From the NCBI GenBank assembly GCA_943370355.1, contig CALRQP020000018.1, positions 1 to 64,000 of the forward strand: a DNA stretch of 64,000 nt, given 5' to 3'. Below the pieces are notes generated by a model. That model had not been told where the DNA came from. It did not search any database and worked only from the letters and a program-made list of their open reading frames with translations. Shown piece after piece: positions 1 to 8,608 of this stretch. Each line of letters begins with the position of its first letter. Position 1 is the first letter of the stretch. Made by a program: the position numbers and the translations under genes. Source of the stretch: JADCGM01 sp943370355. GTDB taxonomy: Bacteria > Pseudomonadota > Alphaproteobacteria > Sphingomonadales > Sphingomonadaceae.

Positions 1-184
1 GTCGTCATTACTGACGGAGTTTACCCGTCCAACCGGACGGGACGGCAGCGTTACGTTTTTGGCTGGGGAAATGCTATTGGACCGGCGCAATTAACACGCG
101 CCAAGGACTTCGGCTCAAAAGGAAGAATTTAGCGCTTAATATCAACAGATTAGAAATGTCGATCGCGGATTGCGATGTGATTGC
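1..184. other. Left flank with no recognisable gene
   Basis: No reading frame here has a plausible start, ribosome binding site and protein-like composition. A perfect 7-bp hairpin (CCCGTCC, loop AACC, GGACGGG) lies at 24-41, but the nearest T-run is about 15 bases further on, so it is not a clear terminator. Bases 110-165 are visibly richer in A and T than the rest of the window. If the tRNA fragment that follows is an attachment site, this stretch would be the inner end of an integrated element lying mostly left of the window; that is inference. Confidence 0.4.
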
Positions 185-233
185 AAATCCAGTTCCGCAA
201 GGAGTGTCGGTTCGATTCCGACCGCCCGCACCA
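185..233 (+). pseudogene. tRNA-Leu 3' fragment, probable attachment-site scar
   Basis: The segment has the 3' portion of a class II tRNA in order: the 3' side of an anticodon arm (AAATCCAG), a short variable arm with stem TTCC/GGAG and loop GCAA, a perfect T arm (GTCGG, loop TTCGATT, CCGAC), the acceptor strand CGCCCGC, discriminator A and encoded CCA. Variable arm and acceptor fit tRNA-Leu. The matching 5' acceptor strand (GCGGGCG) and a D arm are absent upstream, and the anticodon 5' stem does not pair, so this is not a functional gene. Such 3' fragments are typical of tyrosine-recombinase integration into tRNA genes. The remaining bases up to 355 show nothing supportable. Confidence 0.75.
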
Positions 234-355
234 ATACTATGTTTGGGCTGCCCGTTCCAGTTCGTCCGGCCGTTTTGCGACGTGCCGCGCGATCCATGCG
301 ACCGTTCACGGGCTCGGCAGCTTTGTACTCGACTTGTGGCTCATCAGGCGAAATA

Positions 356-1558
356 TCAGCGCAAGTCGTCCGCTGCCACATCCTTCTGAGAATGCCGGTT
401 GTCGCGCTTGATCTTCTTAGCCAGCGACCATTTGTGGACTTCGGTCGGTCCATCATAGATACGAAAGGCTCGCACCTCGCGGAACACCTGCTCGACCATT
501 GTGTCGCTGGTAACACCGCTGCCACCCATCACCTGCACGCACCGGTCGGCAATCCGCATAAGCGCCTCCGAAACGGCCACCTTGGTCATCGAGCTTTCGA
601 CGGTGCCAAGTGATCCGCTGTCGAGAACGCCGGCACACCAGTCGATCATCAATTCCGCCTGCTTCAAATCGATCATGTTCTCGGCCAGCATGAAACCGAC
701 TCCTTCATGGTCGACCAGCGGCTTGCCGAATGCGTAACGCCGACAAGCATATTCGGTGGCGATCTCATTGGCCCGTTCGCAAGCACCGTGCCAGCGCATG
801 CAGTGTGAAAGCCGGGCTGGGCTGAGGCGGATCTGGGCGTATTTGAAGCCATCGCCGCATTCGCCCAGCATCTGATCAGCCGGGACACGCAGGTTGTCTA
901 TGATTACTGTTGCATGACCACCGGGCATTGAACTGTCGATCGTGTTGGGCACGTGTTCGATGCGAACAGCAGGGTTTGGCAAATCGATAACGAACATGCA
1001 GGCACCGGCATCTGACTTGGCCATGACGATGCCGACCTGGGCACCATCGGCACCGGTAATGAACGCCTTCCGGCCGTTGATAACCCAGTGGTTGCCGTCC
1101 ATTCGGCAAGTGGTCCTCATCATCGATGGGTCGGAGCCTGCGCCACCTTCGGCAGCCGGCTCAGTCATGAAGAACGCCGATCGCGCCCGGCCGGCAATCA
1201 TCGGCGCGAGGAAGCGCTTCTGGATTTCAGGGCTTCCGACCTTGCCGAGGAGATACATGTTGCCCTCGTCCGGCGCCGCCGTGTTGACCGCGAGCGGCCC
1301 CAGGATCGACAGGCCTGACTTGCGCAGCACCAGCGCCGTCTCGGCTTGGCTAAGATGACGCCCATCGGGCAGGATGTGCGGCGTCAGTACGCCGGCGGCG
1401 CGCGCCAGATCTTTCAGCTCAGCGGCCAGTGCGTCTGTCGGCGCACCATGATGATCCCGACGGGGGTCGGCCTCATAGGGAACAACCACATCACGGACAA
1501 ATGCCTCAACCCGCGCCGCGATCTCTGCGGTCAGCTGCGCCCCTGCTCCATGGCTCAT
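356..1558 (-). CDS. acyl-CoA dehydrogenase, ACAD11-like family
   Basis: A 400-residue flavoprotein predicted to oxidise an acyl-CoA to a 2-enoyl-CoA in the cytoplasm, or to take part in ACAD11-type 4-hydroxyacyl-CoA conversion. The FAD/substrate loop MTEPAAEGGAGSDP and the following WVINGRKAFITGA segment are clear, and the C-terminus carries YDGPTEVHKWSLAKKIKR, a variant of the YEGT region shared with the ACAD at 24758-26044. The start at MSHGAGAQ is chosen because GAAGGG lies about 9 bases upstream; the open frame extends further but without support. It is separated by 220 non-coding bases from the thiolase upstream, so it may have its own promoter. The substrate is unknown. Confidence 0.88.
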   Translation of the reverse strand: MSHGAGAQLTAEIAARVEAFVRDVVVPYEADPRRDHHGAPTDALAAELKDLARAAGVLTPHILPDGRHLSQAETALVLRKSGLSILGPLAVNTAAPDEGNMYLLGKVGSPEIQKRFLAPMIAGRARSAFFMTEPAAEGGAGSDPSMMRTTCRMDGNHWVINGRKAFITGADGAQVGIVMAKSDAGACMFVIDLPNPAVRIEHVPNTIDSSMPGGHATVIIDNLRVPADQMLGECGDGFKYAQIRLSPARLSHCMRWHGACERANEIATEYACRRYAFGKPLVDHEGVGFMLAENMIDLKQAELMIDWCAGVLDSGSLGTVESSMTKVAVSEALMRIADRCVQVMGGSGVTSDTMVEQVFREVRAFRIYDGPTEVHKWSLAKKIKRDNRHSQKDVAADDLR

Positions 1559-1778
1559 GCATATTTCCCTTCGGTTTGTAACCGACTCTCGGACAAGAAT
1601 TTTGATGATCCGCAGCGACCAACTTGTGGTCAAAGGCAATAGCTGACCGAGGGCAGCGGCCGGCTAGCCGCTTCGTCGAGCGTTCAGGTATGCCATCTCC
1701 CGCCCGGCAGGCCGAAGGTCATGCAGGCGAGCGCGAGCCGCGAGGCCTTCAGGCCCGTCGTGCCGGGGTTGACGTAGC

Positions 1779-3032
1779 TTACACCCGCTCGATGATGATC
1801 GCCGGGGCCATGCCGCCGGCGGCGCACATCGTCACGAGGCCGCGCTTCAGGCCGCGGCGCTCGAGTTCGTCGAGCACGGTGCCGATCAGGATCGAGCCCG
1901 TCGCGCCGATCGGGTGACCGAGCGCGCAGGCACCGCCATTGACGTTGACCTTGTCGCGGTCGAGCTTGAGGTCGCGGATGAACTTCTCGGCGACGACGGC
2001 GAAGGCCTCGTTGATCTCCCACAGGTCGATGTCGTCGACGGTGAGCCCGGCCTTGGCCAGCACCTTGCGTGCGGCGGGGACAGGGGCGTTCAGCATCAGC
2101 GTCGGGCAGTCGCCGATATTGGCGGTCGCGACGATGCGCGCGCGCGGCTTCAGGCCGTGTTTGTCAGCATAGTCCTTCGAGGCAAGCAGGATCGCAGCTG
2201 CACCGTCGACGACACCCGACGAGTTGCCGGCATGATGCACGCCGGTCCATGTGAGGTCGGGATATTTGGCATTGATCGATTGCCGGAAGGTCTGGCCGTC
2301 GGGCTGGATCGACACATCGGCGACGGCATCGAACGACGCCTTCAGGCCGGCAAGCCCCTCGGCGGTCGTCTCGGGCCGCGGGAACTCCTCATGGTCGAGC
2401 GCAACGCTGCCATCCTCATTGTAGACGGTCACGAGGCTCTTGGCGAAGCGGCCTTCCGCAATCGCGACCGCAGCGCGCTTCTGGCTTTCGAGGCCGAGCG
2501 CATCGACCGCCTCGCGGCTGATCCCCTCCATCGCGGCGATCGCATCGCCGCAGACGCCCTGATGCGACTGAGGGTGGATCGCCTGCAGCGCGCGGTTGCC
2601 CGAACCCATGCCGAGCGGCTTGATCCCCGCCGCATATTCCTCCGCACCCATTGTCGCGGTGTAGGACATCATCTCGGTGCCGCCGGCGATGACGAGGTCT
2701 TCCATGCCCGACATGATCTGCGCTGCGGCGAGGTTCACGCTGGTGATGCCACCGCCGCAGAAGCGGTCGAGCGTCATGCCGCTGGCCTTGATGTCGTAAC
2801 CCGCCGCCAGCGCCGCCATGCGGCCAAGGTCGCCGCCCTGCTTGCCCTTCTGCGTCGAGGTCGACCAGATGATGTCATCGACCTGCGACGTGTCGAGATT
2901 GTTGCGGTCCTTCAGCGCTTTCAGCACGGTTGCGGCAAGATGCTGCGGGTGCAGGTGCGACAGCGCGCCCTTGCCGGGCTTGCCAATGCCGCGCGGGGTC
3001 CGGACGGCGTCAATGATATAGGCGTCTGCCAT
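1779..3032 (-). CDS. thiolase (acetyl-CoA C-acyltransferase)
   Basis: A 417-residue thiolase expected to cleave a 3-oxoacyl-CoA with CoA, releasing acetyl-CoA or propionyl-CoA. Full-length family features are visible: an N-terminal IIDAVRTPRG, the nucleophilic cysteine in LDRFCGGGITSVN near residue 90, the histidine in GHPIGATGS and the second cysteine in MCAAGGMAPA near the C-terminus. It is the only thiolase in the window with all catalytic residues, so it probably serves several beta-oxidation rounds. It is the last gene of a three-gene unit with an ACAD pair; the preceding gene ends 12 bases upstream and a GAGAGGA sequence precedes the ATG. Confidence 0.93.
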   Translation of the reverse strand: MADAYIIDAVRTPRGIGKPGKGALSHLHPQHLAATVLKALKDRNNLDTSQVDDIIWSTSTQKGKQGGDLGRMAALAAGYDIKASGMTLDRFCGGGITSVNLAAAQIMSGMEDLVIAGGTEMMSYTATMGAEEYAAGIKPLGMGSGNRALQAIHPQSHQGVCGDAIAAMEGISREAVDALGLESQKRAAVAIAEGRFAKSLVTVYNEDGSVALDHEEFPRPETTAEGLAGLKASFDAVADVSIQPDGQTFRQSINAKYPDLTWTGVHHAGNSSGVVDGAAAILLASKDYADKHGLKPRARIVATANIGDCPTLMLNAPVPAARKVLAKAGLTVDDIDLWEINEAFAVVAEKFIRDLKLDRDKVNVNGGACALGHPIGATGSILIGTVLDELERRGLKRGLVTMCAAGGMAPAIIIERV

Positions 3033-3044
3033 GGCAGGATCCTC

Positions 3045-4247
3045 TCAGGCGGGAATCTGGTTGAACGGGACAGTCTTATCGGGCCGGTAGTCCTGCGGCA
3101 GCCCGAGGATCTTCTCGGCTATCGTATTGAGCAGCATTTCATCGGCACCGCCAGCAATGCGCCCGGTCGGTGCGTTGAGCCAGCTCGTCGTCCAATTTTC
3201 CTTGACCAGCGCATGCGGGTCGAAGGCCAGGCCCGGTCCACTCTGCAGGTCGATGGCAAGTTCCGACAGTTTCTGGCGCGAGCGGACCGACACGAGCTTG
3301 TTGAGCGAACCTTCCGGACCCGGCGTTCGCCCGGCCTGCAGGGCCAGCAGTGCGCGGGTCGTGATCGCCTCCAGCGCGCTGCGGATCGCATAGTTGCGCG
3401 CAATCTGCTGGCGGATGCGGCCGTCCTCGATCGCCGGCTTGCCGTTGATTTCGACATGTTTCGCGAGGTCGACGAACAGGTCGAGATGCGGCCCGAACCC
3501 GCCCGAATCGGTCGCGACATAACGCTCGATCATCAGCGTTTCCATCGCGACGCCAAAGCCACCGCCGACCGGGCTCATCCGCTGGCCATCGGTCAGCCGG
3601 ACATCGTCGAAGAACACTTCATTGACGTGGCTGTCGCCGCCCGCGAGCTTGATTGGCCGCACGGTGACGCCCGGCGCGCGCATGTCGACCCAGAAATAGG
3701 TGAGTCCCTTGTGCTTGGGCACATTGGGGTCGGTCCGTGCGACGATGACGCCATAGTCGCTGTGCTGGGCATAGCTCGTCCACAGCTTCTGGCCGTCGAG
3801 TGCCCAGCCGTTGCCGACTTCGGTTGCGCGCAGTCTGAGACCAGCCAGATCCGAGCCGCCAGCCGGCTCGGAGAACAGCTGGCACCAGATTTCCTCGCCC
3901 TTCAGCGCCTTGAGCGTGCGCTCGCGTGCGAAATCCGCCTCGCCGTGCTTCATGAGGATCGGGATCGGCATGCCGAGGCTAATTCCGAAATAATGCGTCG
4001 GGAAGCCGTATTTCATCTCCTCGCTGTCGAAGGCGAGTTTCTCAAGATGGGTGAGGCCCTGTCCGCCAAAGGCTGTGGGCCAGTTGATGCCGGCATAGCC
4101 CGCATCGAACTTGGTCCGCTGATAGCGGCGGCCGAGTGCCAGGTCCTGCTCTTCGGACAGGCCGCGCCGCGCGTCGGCACCGAATTCGGGCGCGACGGAC
4201 CGCAGCCAGTCGCAGGCGCGGTCGCGATAGGCGTTGAGCTGGCTCAT
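3045..4247 (-). CDS. acyl-CoA dehydrogenase, large subunit of a heteromeric pair
   Basis: A 400-residue ACAD. The substrate loop reads WCQLFSEPAGGSDLAG, followed by WALDGQKLWTSYA and the partner-interface end RIAGGADEMLLNTIAEK. The usual YEGT glutamate region is replaced by IAGG, as in large subunits of the heterotetrameric ACADs known from steroid side-chain degradation. The gene starts inside the stop of the upstream small-subunit gene (ATGA overlap), which implies translational coupling and a 1:1 complex. The closest relative in the window is the protein at 11197-12411, with the same VPF(D/N)Q end. Substrate not determined; a large cyclic acyl-CoA is the inference from the pair architecture. 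Confidence 0.9.
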   Translation of the reverse strand: MSQLNAYRDRACDWLRSVAPEFGADARRGLSEEQDLALGRRYQRTKFDAGYAGINWPTAFGGQGLTHLEKLAFDSEEMKYGFPTHYFGISLGMPIPILMKHGEADFARERTLKALKGEEIWCQLFSEPAGGSDLAGLRLRATEVGNGWALDGQKLWTSYAQHSDYGVIVARTDPNVPKHKGLTYFWVDMRAPGVTVRPIKLAGGDSHVNEVFFDDVRLTDGQRMSPVGGGFGVAMETLMIERYVATDSGGFGPHLDLFVDLAKHVEINGKPAIEDGRIRQQIARNYAIRSALEAITTRALLALQAGRTPGPEGSLNKLVSVRSRQKLSELAIDLQSGPGLAFDPHALVKENWTTSWLNAPTGRIAGGADEMLLNTIAEKILGLPQDYRPDKTVPFNQIPA

Positions 4248-5338
4248 GCTGCGTCTCCCACCAGCTGATCGACGAGCACATCTTCCCAGAACAGCGCATT
4301 GCCCTGTTCGATCGCAAGCGTCCGCGCGCGGCGAATGTGCAGATGCAGGCCGGCTTCCCAGGTCACGCCGATGCCGCCATGGACTTGCACGCAGTCGCGC
4401 GCGGCGGTGTCATAGGCCTCGCAGGCCGACAGGCGCGCGGCGGCAGCGGCTTTCAGGAAATCGCCATGTCGGTCGCGGCTCGCCGCATGGATGGCATTGG
4501 CACGCGCCAGTTCGACCAGCGCGTAAAGTTCCGCGATCCGGTGCTTCACCGACTGGAAGCCGCCGATCGGCTGACCGAAGGCGCGGCGCGTGTTCGCATA
4601 GTCGCGCGCCTTTTCCATGAGCGCCTGCGCCGCGCCCATCTGCTCATGCGCAGTGACGACGGACTGGACGGCGAGAATGGCGAGCGCGGCCTCGCGGGCA
4701 GCGGGGCCGGTGACGAGGACTTCAGCAGCGACGCCGTCGAAGACGAGATCGGCGGTGCAGCGGCTGTTGTCGAAGGTGGCCAGGGTGCGCCGCGCGACTC
4801 CAGCGAGCGGCACGGCGACGAGCAGCGGCTGGCCCCCCTCGCTGGCCAACACGACCGCGATGTCGGCATGAAGGCCGCCGGACACGGCAGACGCCGTGCC
4901 GCTCAGCTTGCCCTCGGCGAATACGAGCTGGGGATGCGGCGGCAGCGGCGATTGTCCCTGCGCAAAGGCGACGGTGCCGATCGCGTCGCCTGAGGCCAGC
5001 TGTGGCAGCCATGTGGCGCGCAATGCTTTGCTGCCATGGTCGAGAATGGCGCGCGCCGCCCCCAACGAACTGGTCAGGAATGGTGCGCCGCTGGTGGTCC
5101 GTCCGCAGGCTTCCGCGACAAGGCCGAGTTCGACGAGCCCGAGGTCGAGACCGCCCACGCTTTCGGGCAGCGCGATTGCGGTCCAGCCCTGCTCCTTGCA
5201 GGTCGCCCAGAAACCTTGGTCGTAGTCGCCTTCGCGTTCCAGCAACGCGAGCAATGGCTCGACCGAGACTCGCGCGTCCAGCACGCGCCGGGACTCCGTG
5301 GCGATCGCCTGCTGGCCTTCGTCATAGAGCAGCGACAT
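4244..5338 (-). CDS. acyl-CoA dehydrogenase, small subunit of a heteromeric pair
   Basis: A 364-residue ACAD that probably pairs with the next gene. It keeps the C-terminal signature VHGGIGVTWEAGLHLHIRRA but has no YEGT motif after it, the pattern of the smaller subunit in alpha2-beta2 ACADs. The start at MSLLYDEGQQA is preferred over an upstream TTG because GGGGAGG lies 8 bases before this ATG. It is the first gene of the unit ACAD-ACAD-thiolase read leftward from the divergent promoter region that contains the first family A operator, 51 bases upstream. Confidence 0.9.
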   Translation of the reverse strand: MSLLYDEGQQAIATESRRVLDARVSVEPLLALLEREGDYDQGFWATCKEQGWTAIALPESVGGLDLGLVELGLVAEACGRTTSGAPFLTSSLGAARAILDHGSKALRATWLPQLASGDAIGTVAFAQGQSPLPPHPQLVFAEGKLSGTASAVSGGLHADIAVVLASEGGQPLLVAVPLAGVARRTLATFDNSRCTADLVFDGVAAEVLVTGPAAREAALAILAVQSVVTAHEQMGAAQALMEKARDYANTRRAFGQPIGGFQSVKHRIAELYALVELARANAIHAASRDRHGDFLKAAAAARLSACEAYDTAARDCVQVHGGIGVTWEAGLHLHIRRARTLAIEQGNALFWEDVLVDQLVGDAA

Positions 5339-5389
5339 TGCGTCCAGCCTCCCCAAATCCCGCGCATTTCTTGACGCGTCGCCGCCACC

Positions 5390-5408
5390 TATATAACCAA
5401 GTAATATA
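5390..5408 (+). promoter_or_regulatory. family A operator-like site 1
   Basis: TATATAACCAAGTAATATA, an imperfect palindrome, sits midway between the divergent ACAD and SDR genes. It matches seven other sites in the window (consensus TATATAACTAGGTAATATA). A TTGACG sequence at 5371-5376 could be a -35 element for the rightward gene, with the site covering the -10 region. Regulator not identified. Confidence 0.6.
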
Positions 5409-5447
5409 AATCAATACGCGCGAATGCGCTTGGGGCGGGAACGCGGC

Positions 5448-6320
5448 ATGTCACCCAATAAGCCGAACGATCTACGATTGAACGATCGCGTCGCCATCGT
5501 CACCGGTGGGGGTGGCGGCATCGGGCGTGCGATTGCGATCCGGCTGGCCGACTTCGGGGCTGATGTGGTGATCGCCGACATCGTGCCGGAGCGCTGCGAG
5601 GAAACCGCCGCGCGGGTTCGGGAGGCGGGCCGCGCCGCGCTCGCCGTGCCGACCGATGTGATGGACATTGCGCAGGTACGGGCCGTCATTGCGGCCGCCG
5701 ATGCGGAATTCGGGCGCATCGACATTCTCGTCAACAATGCCGGCGGCGTCTCACGCCGGCCCTTCATCGACCAGAGCGAGCGCAGCTGGCAGCGGCATGT
5801 CGACATCAACCTGACCAGCATGTTTGCGGCGACCTCGGCGGCAGTTCCGGTGATGATCCGGAGCGGGCGCGGCGGCGCGATCCTGAATGTCGCGAGCATC
5901 GAGGCGACGCGCGCAGCGCCGGGATTTGCCGTCTATGCGGCCTGCAAGGCCGGCATGGTCAGCTTTACCCAGTCGATGGCGGTCGAACTGTCGGGACACG
6001 GCATTCGCGTCAACGCCATTGCCCCCGACCATACCGTCACGCCGGGCAATCGTGGCAACCGAGCTGGGCCGGTCGATCCCGCCAACTGGAAACAGCCGTC
6101 GCCCGAGGCGCAGAATGCGATGGACCGGCTGATCCCGCTCGGCCGCGAGGGGGTCGATATGGAATGCGGCGACGCGGCCGTGTTCCTCTGTTCCGAGATG
6201 GCGCGTTATATCACCGGCGCGACGCTGCCTGTCGACGGCGGGACGGCTGCCGCAGGCGGCTGGCATCGCAGCCCCGATGGCGACTGGACGCTGGTACAGG
6301 GGCTGCGTTTTGCCTCCTAG
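5448..6320 (+). CDS. SDR family oxidoreductase
   Basis: A 290-residue NAD(P)-dependent short-chain dehydrogenase. The Rossmann motif TGGGGGIG is near the N-terminus, then NNAGG, the serine in NVASIEA and the catalytic YAACK. After the usual SDR end VDGG it carries an extra tail of about 25 residues rich in Gly and Trp. It probably oxidises a hydroxyl or reduces a ketone on a CoA ester or free intermediate. The start MSPNKPND is preferred because GGGGCGGGA lies upstream; an in-frame ATG at 5424 is the alternative. It stands alone on this strand and its TAG stop overlaps the stop of the convergent crotonase gene by 4 bases. Confidence 0.88.
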   Translation: MSPNKPNDLRLNDRVAIVTGGGGGIGRAIAIRLADFGADVVIADIVPERCEETAARVREAGRAALAVPTDVMDIAQVRAVIAAADAEFGRIDILVNNAGGVSRRPFIDQSERSWQRHVDINLTSMFAATSAAVPVMIRSGRGGAILNVASIEATRAAPGFAVYAACKAGMVSFTQSMAVELSGHGIRVNAIAPDHTVTPGNRGNRAGPVDPANWKQPSPEAQNAMDRLIPLGREGVDMECGDAAVFLCSEMARYITGATLPVDGGTAAAGGWHRSPDGDWTLVQGLRFAS

Positions 6321-7111
6321 CGGACGGTGTATTTCTTCGCTTTGTCGGCCATAAGCGCGGCTCGGTCGACCTGCGGGACGCCGACTGGATTGCCGACCTG
6401 GCAATATTTGAGACCCTGCGCGAGCGCGACCGACCGCGGCAGGTCGAGCGACTGCCAGATCGCCTTGACCGATCCAGCCGTCGCGGCGGGCGGTTTGGCG
6501 GCAATGGTCGTCGCAAGTTCGTGCGCACGGCTCCACAGCTCGTCGCGTGTGGTGATTTCGCTGATCAGCCCGATGCGGAGCGCCGTACCTGCGCCAATGC
6601 GCTCGTCATTGCCAAGCAGCACCATGCGGAGCACGTCGCCGAGCGGCATCTTGTAGGTAGCGCCGATCGGCTCGAGCGCCGAGGTCATGCCATAGGTGAC
6701 ATGGGGATCGAAGAAGGTCGCATCTTCGGAGGCGATGACGATGTCGCATTCGTTGATCCAGTAGAAGGCACCGCCAGCTGCCATTCCGTGGACGGCACAC
6801 ACGACGGGTTTCCAGCAGTTCATCGACTTTGGCCCGAGCTTGTTGCCGGGATCCTCCGCCGCCCAGATATCGTCGGCGATCACCGAATTGCCGGCCTGGC
6901 TGTCCTTGACATCGACGCCGGTGCAAAAGGCGCGACCCGGCGCGGCGCGTAGCACGCAGCAATGAACCGATGCATCATGCGCGATGCGCGCCCAGACATC
7001 GGCGAATTCCTCGAGCATCCGTTTGGTGAAGCTGTTCATCGCCTCGGGACGGTTGATCGTGATCGTCGCGATATGGTCCGCAACATCGACGATGATCGTT
7101 TCATACTGCAT
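6317..7111 (-). CDS. enoyl-CoA hydratase/isomerase family protein lacking both catalytic Glu
   Basis: A 264-residue crotonase-fold protein that binds acyl-CoA, with the oxyanion-hole regions RAFCTGVDVKD and MAAGGAFYW. By eye, both glutamates of classical hydratases are missing: the first position reads GGAFYW instead of GGGCEL, and the second region is FFDPHVTYGMTSALEP instead of a Pro-Glu. It is therefore unlikely to be an ordinary hydratase; isomerase, C-C hydrolase or lyase chemistry is possible. The start has GGAGT 6 bases upstream. It is transcribed alone, divergent from the kinase gene, with a family A site 29 bases upstream. Confidence 0.85.
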   Translation of the reverse strand: MQYETIIVDVADHIATITINRPEAMNSFTKRMLEEFADVWARIAHDASVHCCVLRAAPGRAFCTGVDVKDSQAGNSVIADDIWAAEDPGNKLGPKSMNCWKPVVCAVHGMAAGGAFYWINECDIVIASEDATFFDPHVTYGMTSALEPIGATYKMPLGDVLRMVLLGNDERIGAGTALRIGLISEITTRDELWSRAHELATTIAAKPPAATAGSVKAIWQSLDLPRSVALAQGLKYCQVGNPVGVPQVDRAALMADKAKKYTVR

Positions 7112-7139
7112 GCTTGACTCCGGTGCCGCACGACGTTGA

Positions 7140-7166
7140 TGGTTATCCTAGTTATATAACTAAACG
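7140..7166 (-). promoter_or_regulatory. family A operator-like site 2
   Basis: Read on the minus strand, 7158-7140 gives TATATAACTAGGATAACCA, close to the family A consensus. The centre also forms a 14-bp perfect palindrome TAGTTATATAACTA at 7149-7162. It lies between the divergent crotonase and kinase genes and could act on both. Confidence 0.6.
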
Positions 7167-7219
7167 CTGGCTGACAATCGACCGCGCGCAAGGCGGGAGT
7201 TGGCCATGGGGGGATTGAG

Positions 7220-8608
7220 ATGGCAAGTTCCCCGGGGCTGATCCCGGACGACCTCGCATCGACCATTGCAGCCCGGACGGGTGCCGTGCTCACACGCATC
7301 GTGCCGCGCGGCGGTGGCGGCGCGTCGCGGCAGGGTGCAGAGGTGACGTTGTGCTGGCCAGATGGCCGCGAGCAACGCTGTTACCTCGCCTATGATAGCC
7401 GGGCCGGCGATCCGAAGCGTCTGCCCTTCTTTCGCCGCGAGGCTGCGATCCTCGCCGCGCTGACCGGCCCGCTCGCCGACCAAGGGGTTCGTGCGCCGAG
7501 GCTTGTTACATCGGAAGCGGGACATCTGGCGCTGCTGACTGAGTTGACCCCGGGTCGCGACCGCTTCGGCGATGCAACCGATGCCGGTGCTCTATCGGCC
7601 GACTTCATGGCCCAGTTGGCCGCGCTGCACCGCCTCGACGTCGCCGACCCATCGCTTGCGGAACTCGGCGATCCAACGCGATCGGTCGCACAAACGGTTC
7701 GCGCGCGGATCGCCGAACTCAAGGCGGAAAATCTTGCGACGGTGCCCGATCCGGTCCTGCAGCTTGCGCTGCAATGGCTGGCCGAAAACATTCCTGCGGA
7801 TCGCGGCGCGCCGGTGGTCGTTCACGGTGACGCAGGTCCCGGGAATTTCCTGCACCAGGACAATCGTGTCACCGCGCTGCTCGACTGGGAGTTCGTGCAT
7901 TTCGGCGACCCGATGGAGGATCTCGCGCAGATCTGGGTGCGCAGCATGATCCAGCCTTTTGTGCCGATGCGCGACGCCTTTGCGGCCTATGAAGCGGCGG
8001 GCGGGGTCGCCGTCGATCTCGACCGGGTGCGGTTTCACCGCCTCTATTTCCAGCTCGGCTTCGTGGTCGGCGGGCATGCCGCGCTCAACAGCGACACCGG
8101 CGTCAAAACGGCGATGCTCGGTGCCTCGATGATGTACAACACGGCGCACATGCGGGTGATCGTCGAATCGCTCGGCGAGCTGACCGGGCAGGCATTCGTG
8201 CCGGTCGCCTTGCCCGCTATCGCGTCAGGCCCAGCTGATCGGACTTTCCAGATCGCGCTCGATGACCTGCGCGACGATATCGTGCCGCGCATCGGCGATC
8301 AGCATGCCGCCGCCAAGGCGAAATCGATCGCCCGGCTAGTCAAATATTGGCGTGCGCGCGACCGCTATGGCGCGGCGTTCGTGGCGGCGGAGCTGGACGA
8401 GATCTCAACGGCGCTGGGCCGACGGATCGACGGGCTCCTTCCGGCACGCGCGGCCTTGGCCCAGGCGGTCGTCGATGGCAGAATCGGCCGCGCACAGGCC
8501 CTGCAGTTGTGCTTCAACCGCGTCACGCGCGACACCGCGCTGATGGCGGATGCGATGGGTGCGCTCGCGAAGACCTATTTTCCACCGTTGGATGGAGCAA
8601 AGCGATGA
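7220..8608 (+). CDS. APH-fold phosphotransferase with C-terminal extension
   Basis: A 462-residue kinase-fold protein. Residues 1-340 form an aminoglycoside-phosphotransferase-like domain with the catalytic loop VHGDAGPGNF near residue 200 and the metal-binding LLDWEFVHFGDP near 220. The last 110 residues are an extra helical domain resembling the small partner proteins of such kinases (DUF6285-like; not verified), so this may be a fusion. Relatives such as LvaA and the N-terminal domain of ACAD10/11 phosphorylate 4-hydroxyacyl-CoAs. The gene opens a five-gene unit and its stop overlaps the next start (ATGA). A GGGGGA sequence precedes the ATG. Confidence 0.85.
   Translation: MASSPGLIPDDLASTIAARTGAVLTRIVPRGGGGASRQGAEVTLCWPDGREQRCYLAYDSRAGDPKRLPFFRREAAILAALTGPLADQGVRAPRLVTSEAGHLALLTELTPGRDRFGDATDAGALSADFMAQLAALHRLDVADPSLAELGDPTRSVAQTVRARIAELKAENLATVPDPVLQLALQWLAENIPADRGAPVVVHGDAGPGNFLHQDNRVTALLDWEFVHFGDPMEDLAQIWVRSMIQPFVPMRDAFAAYEAAGGVAVDLDRVRFHRLYFQLGFVVGGHAALNSDTGVKTAMLGASMMYNTAHMRVIVESLGELTGQAFVPVALPAIASGPADRTFQIALDDLRDDIVPRIGDQHAAAKAKSIARLVKYWRARDRYGAAFVAAELDEISTALGRRIDGLLPARAALAQAVVDGRIGRAQALQLCFNRVTRDTALMADAMGALAKTYFPPLDGAKR

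Noticed and set aside
24..41. Rho-independent terminator
   Set aside because: The hairpin is perfect but is not followed directly by a T-run; the nearest one starts about 15 bases later.
150..233. A complete tRNA gene (tRNA-Cys or tRNA-Leu)
   Set aside because: GCA appears in the anticodon position, but the 5' anticodon stem does not pair, there is no D arm, and no 5' acceptor strand complementary to CGCCCGC.
185..355. Permuted two-piece tmRNA acceptor segment
   Set aside because: The variable arm fits tRNA-Leu, and no downstream mRNA-like piece with a tag sequence was found.
142..525. Minus-strand open frame containing VRAVGIEPT
   Set aside because: It is the antisense of the tRNA-Leu T arm and neighbouring bases; the GIEPT stretch is a known artefact of translating tRNA genes backwards.
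1914..4268. 784-codon plus-strand open frame
   Set aside because: It runs antisense through the thiolase and ACAD genes. Such long antisense frames are common in GC-rich DNA and the product is low-complexity Arg/Asp/Ala-rich sequence without domains.
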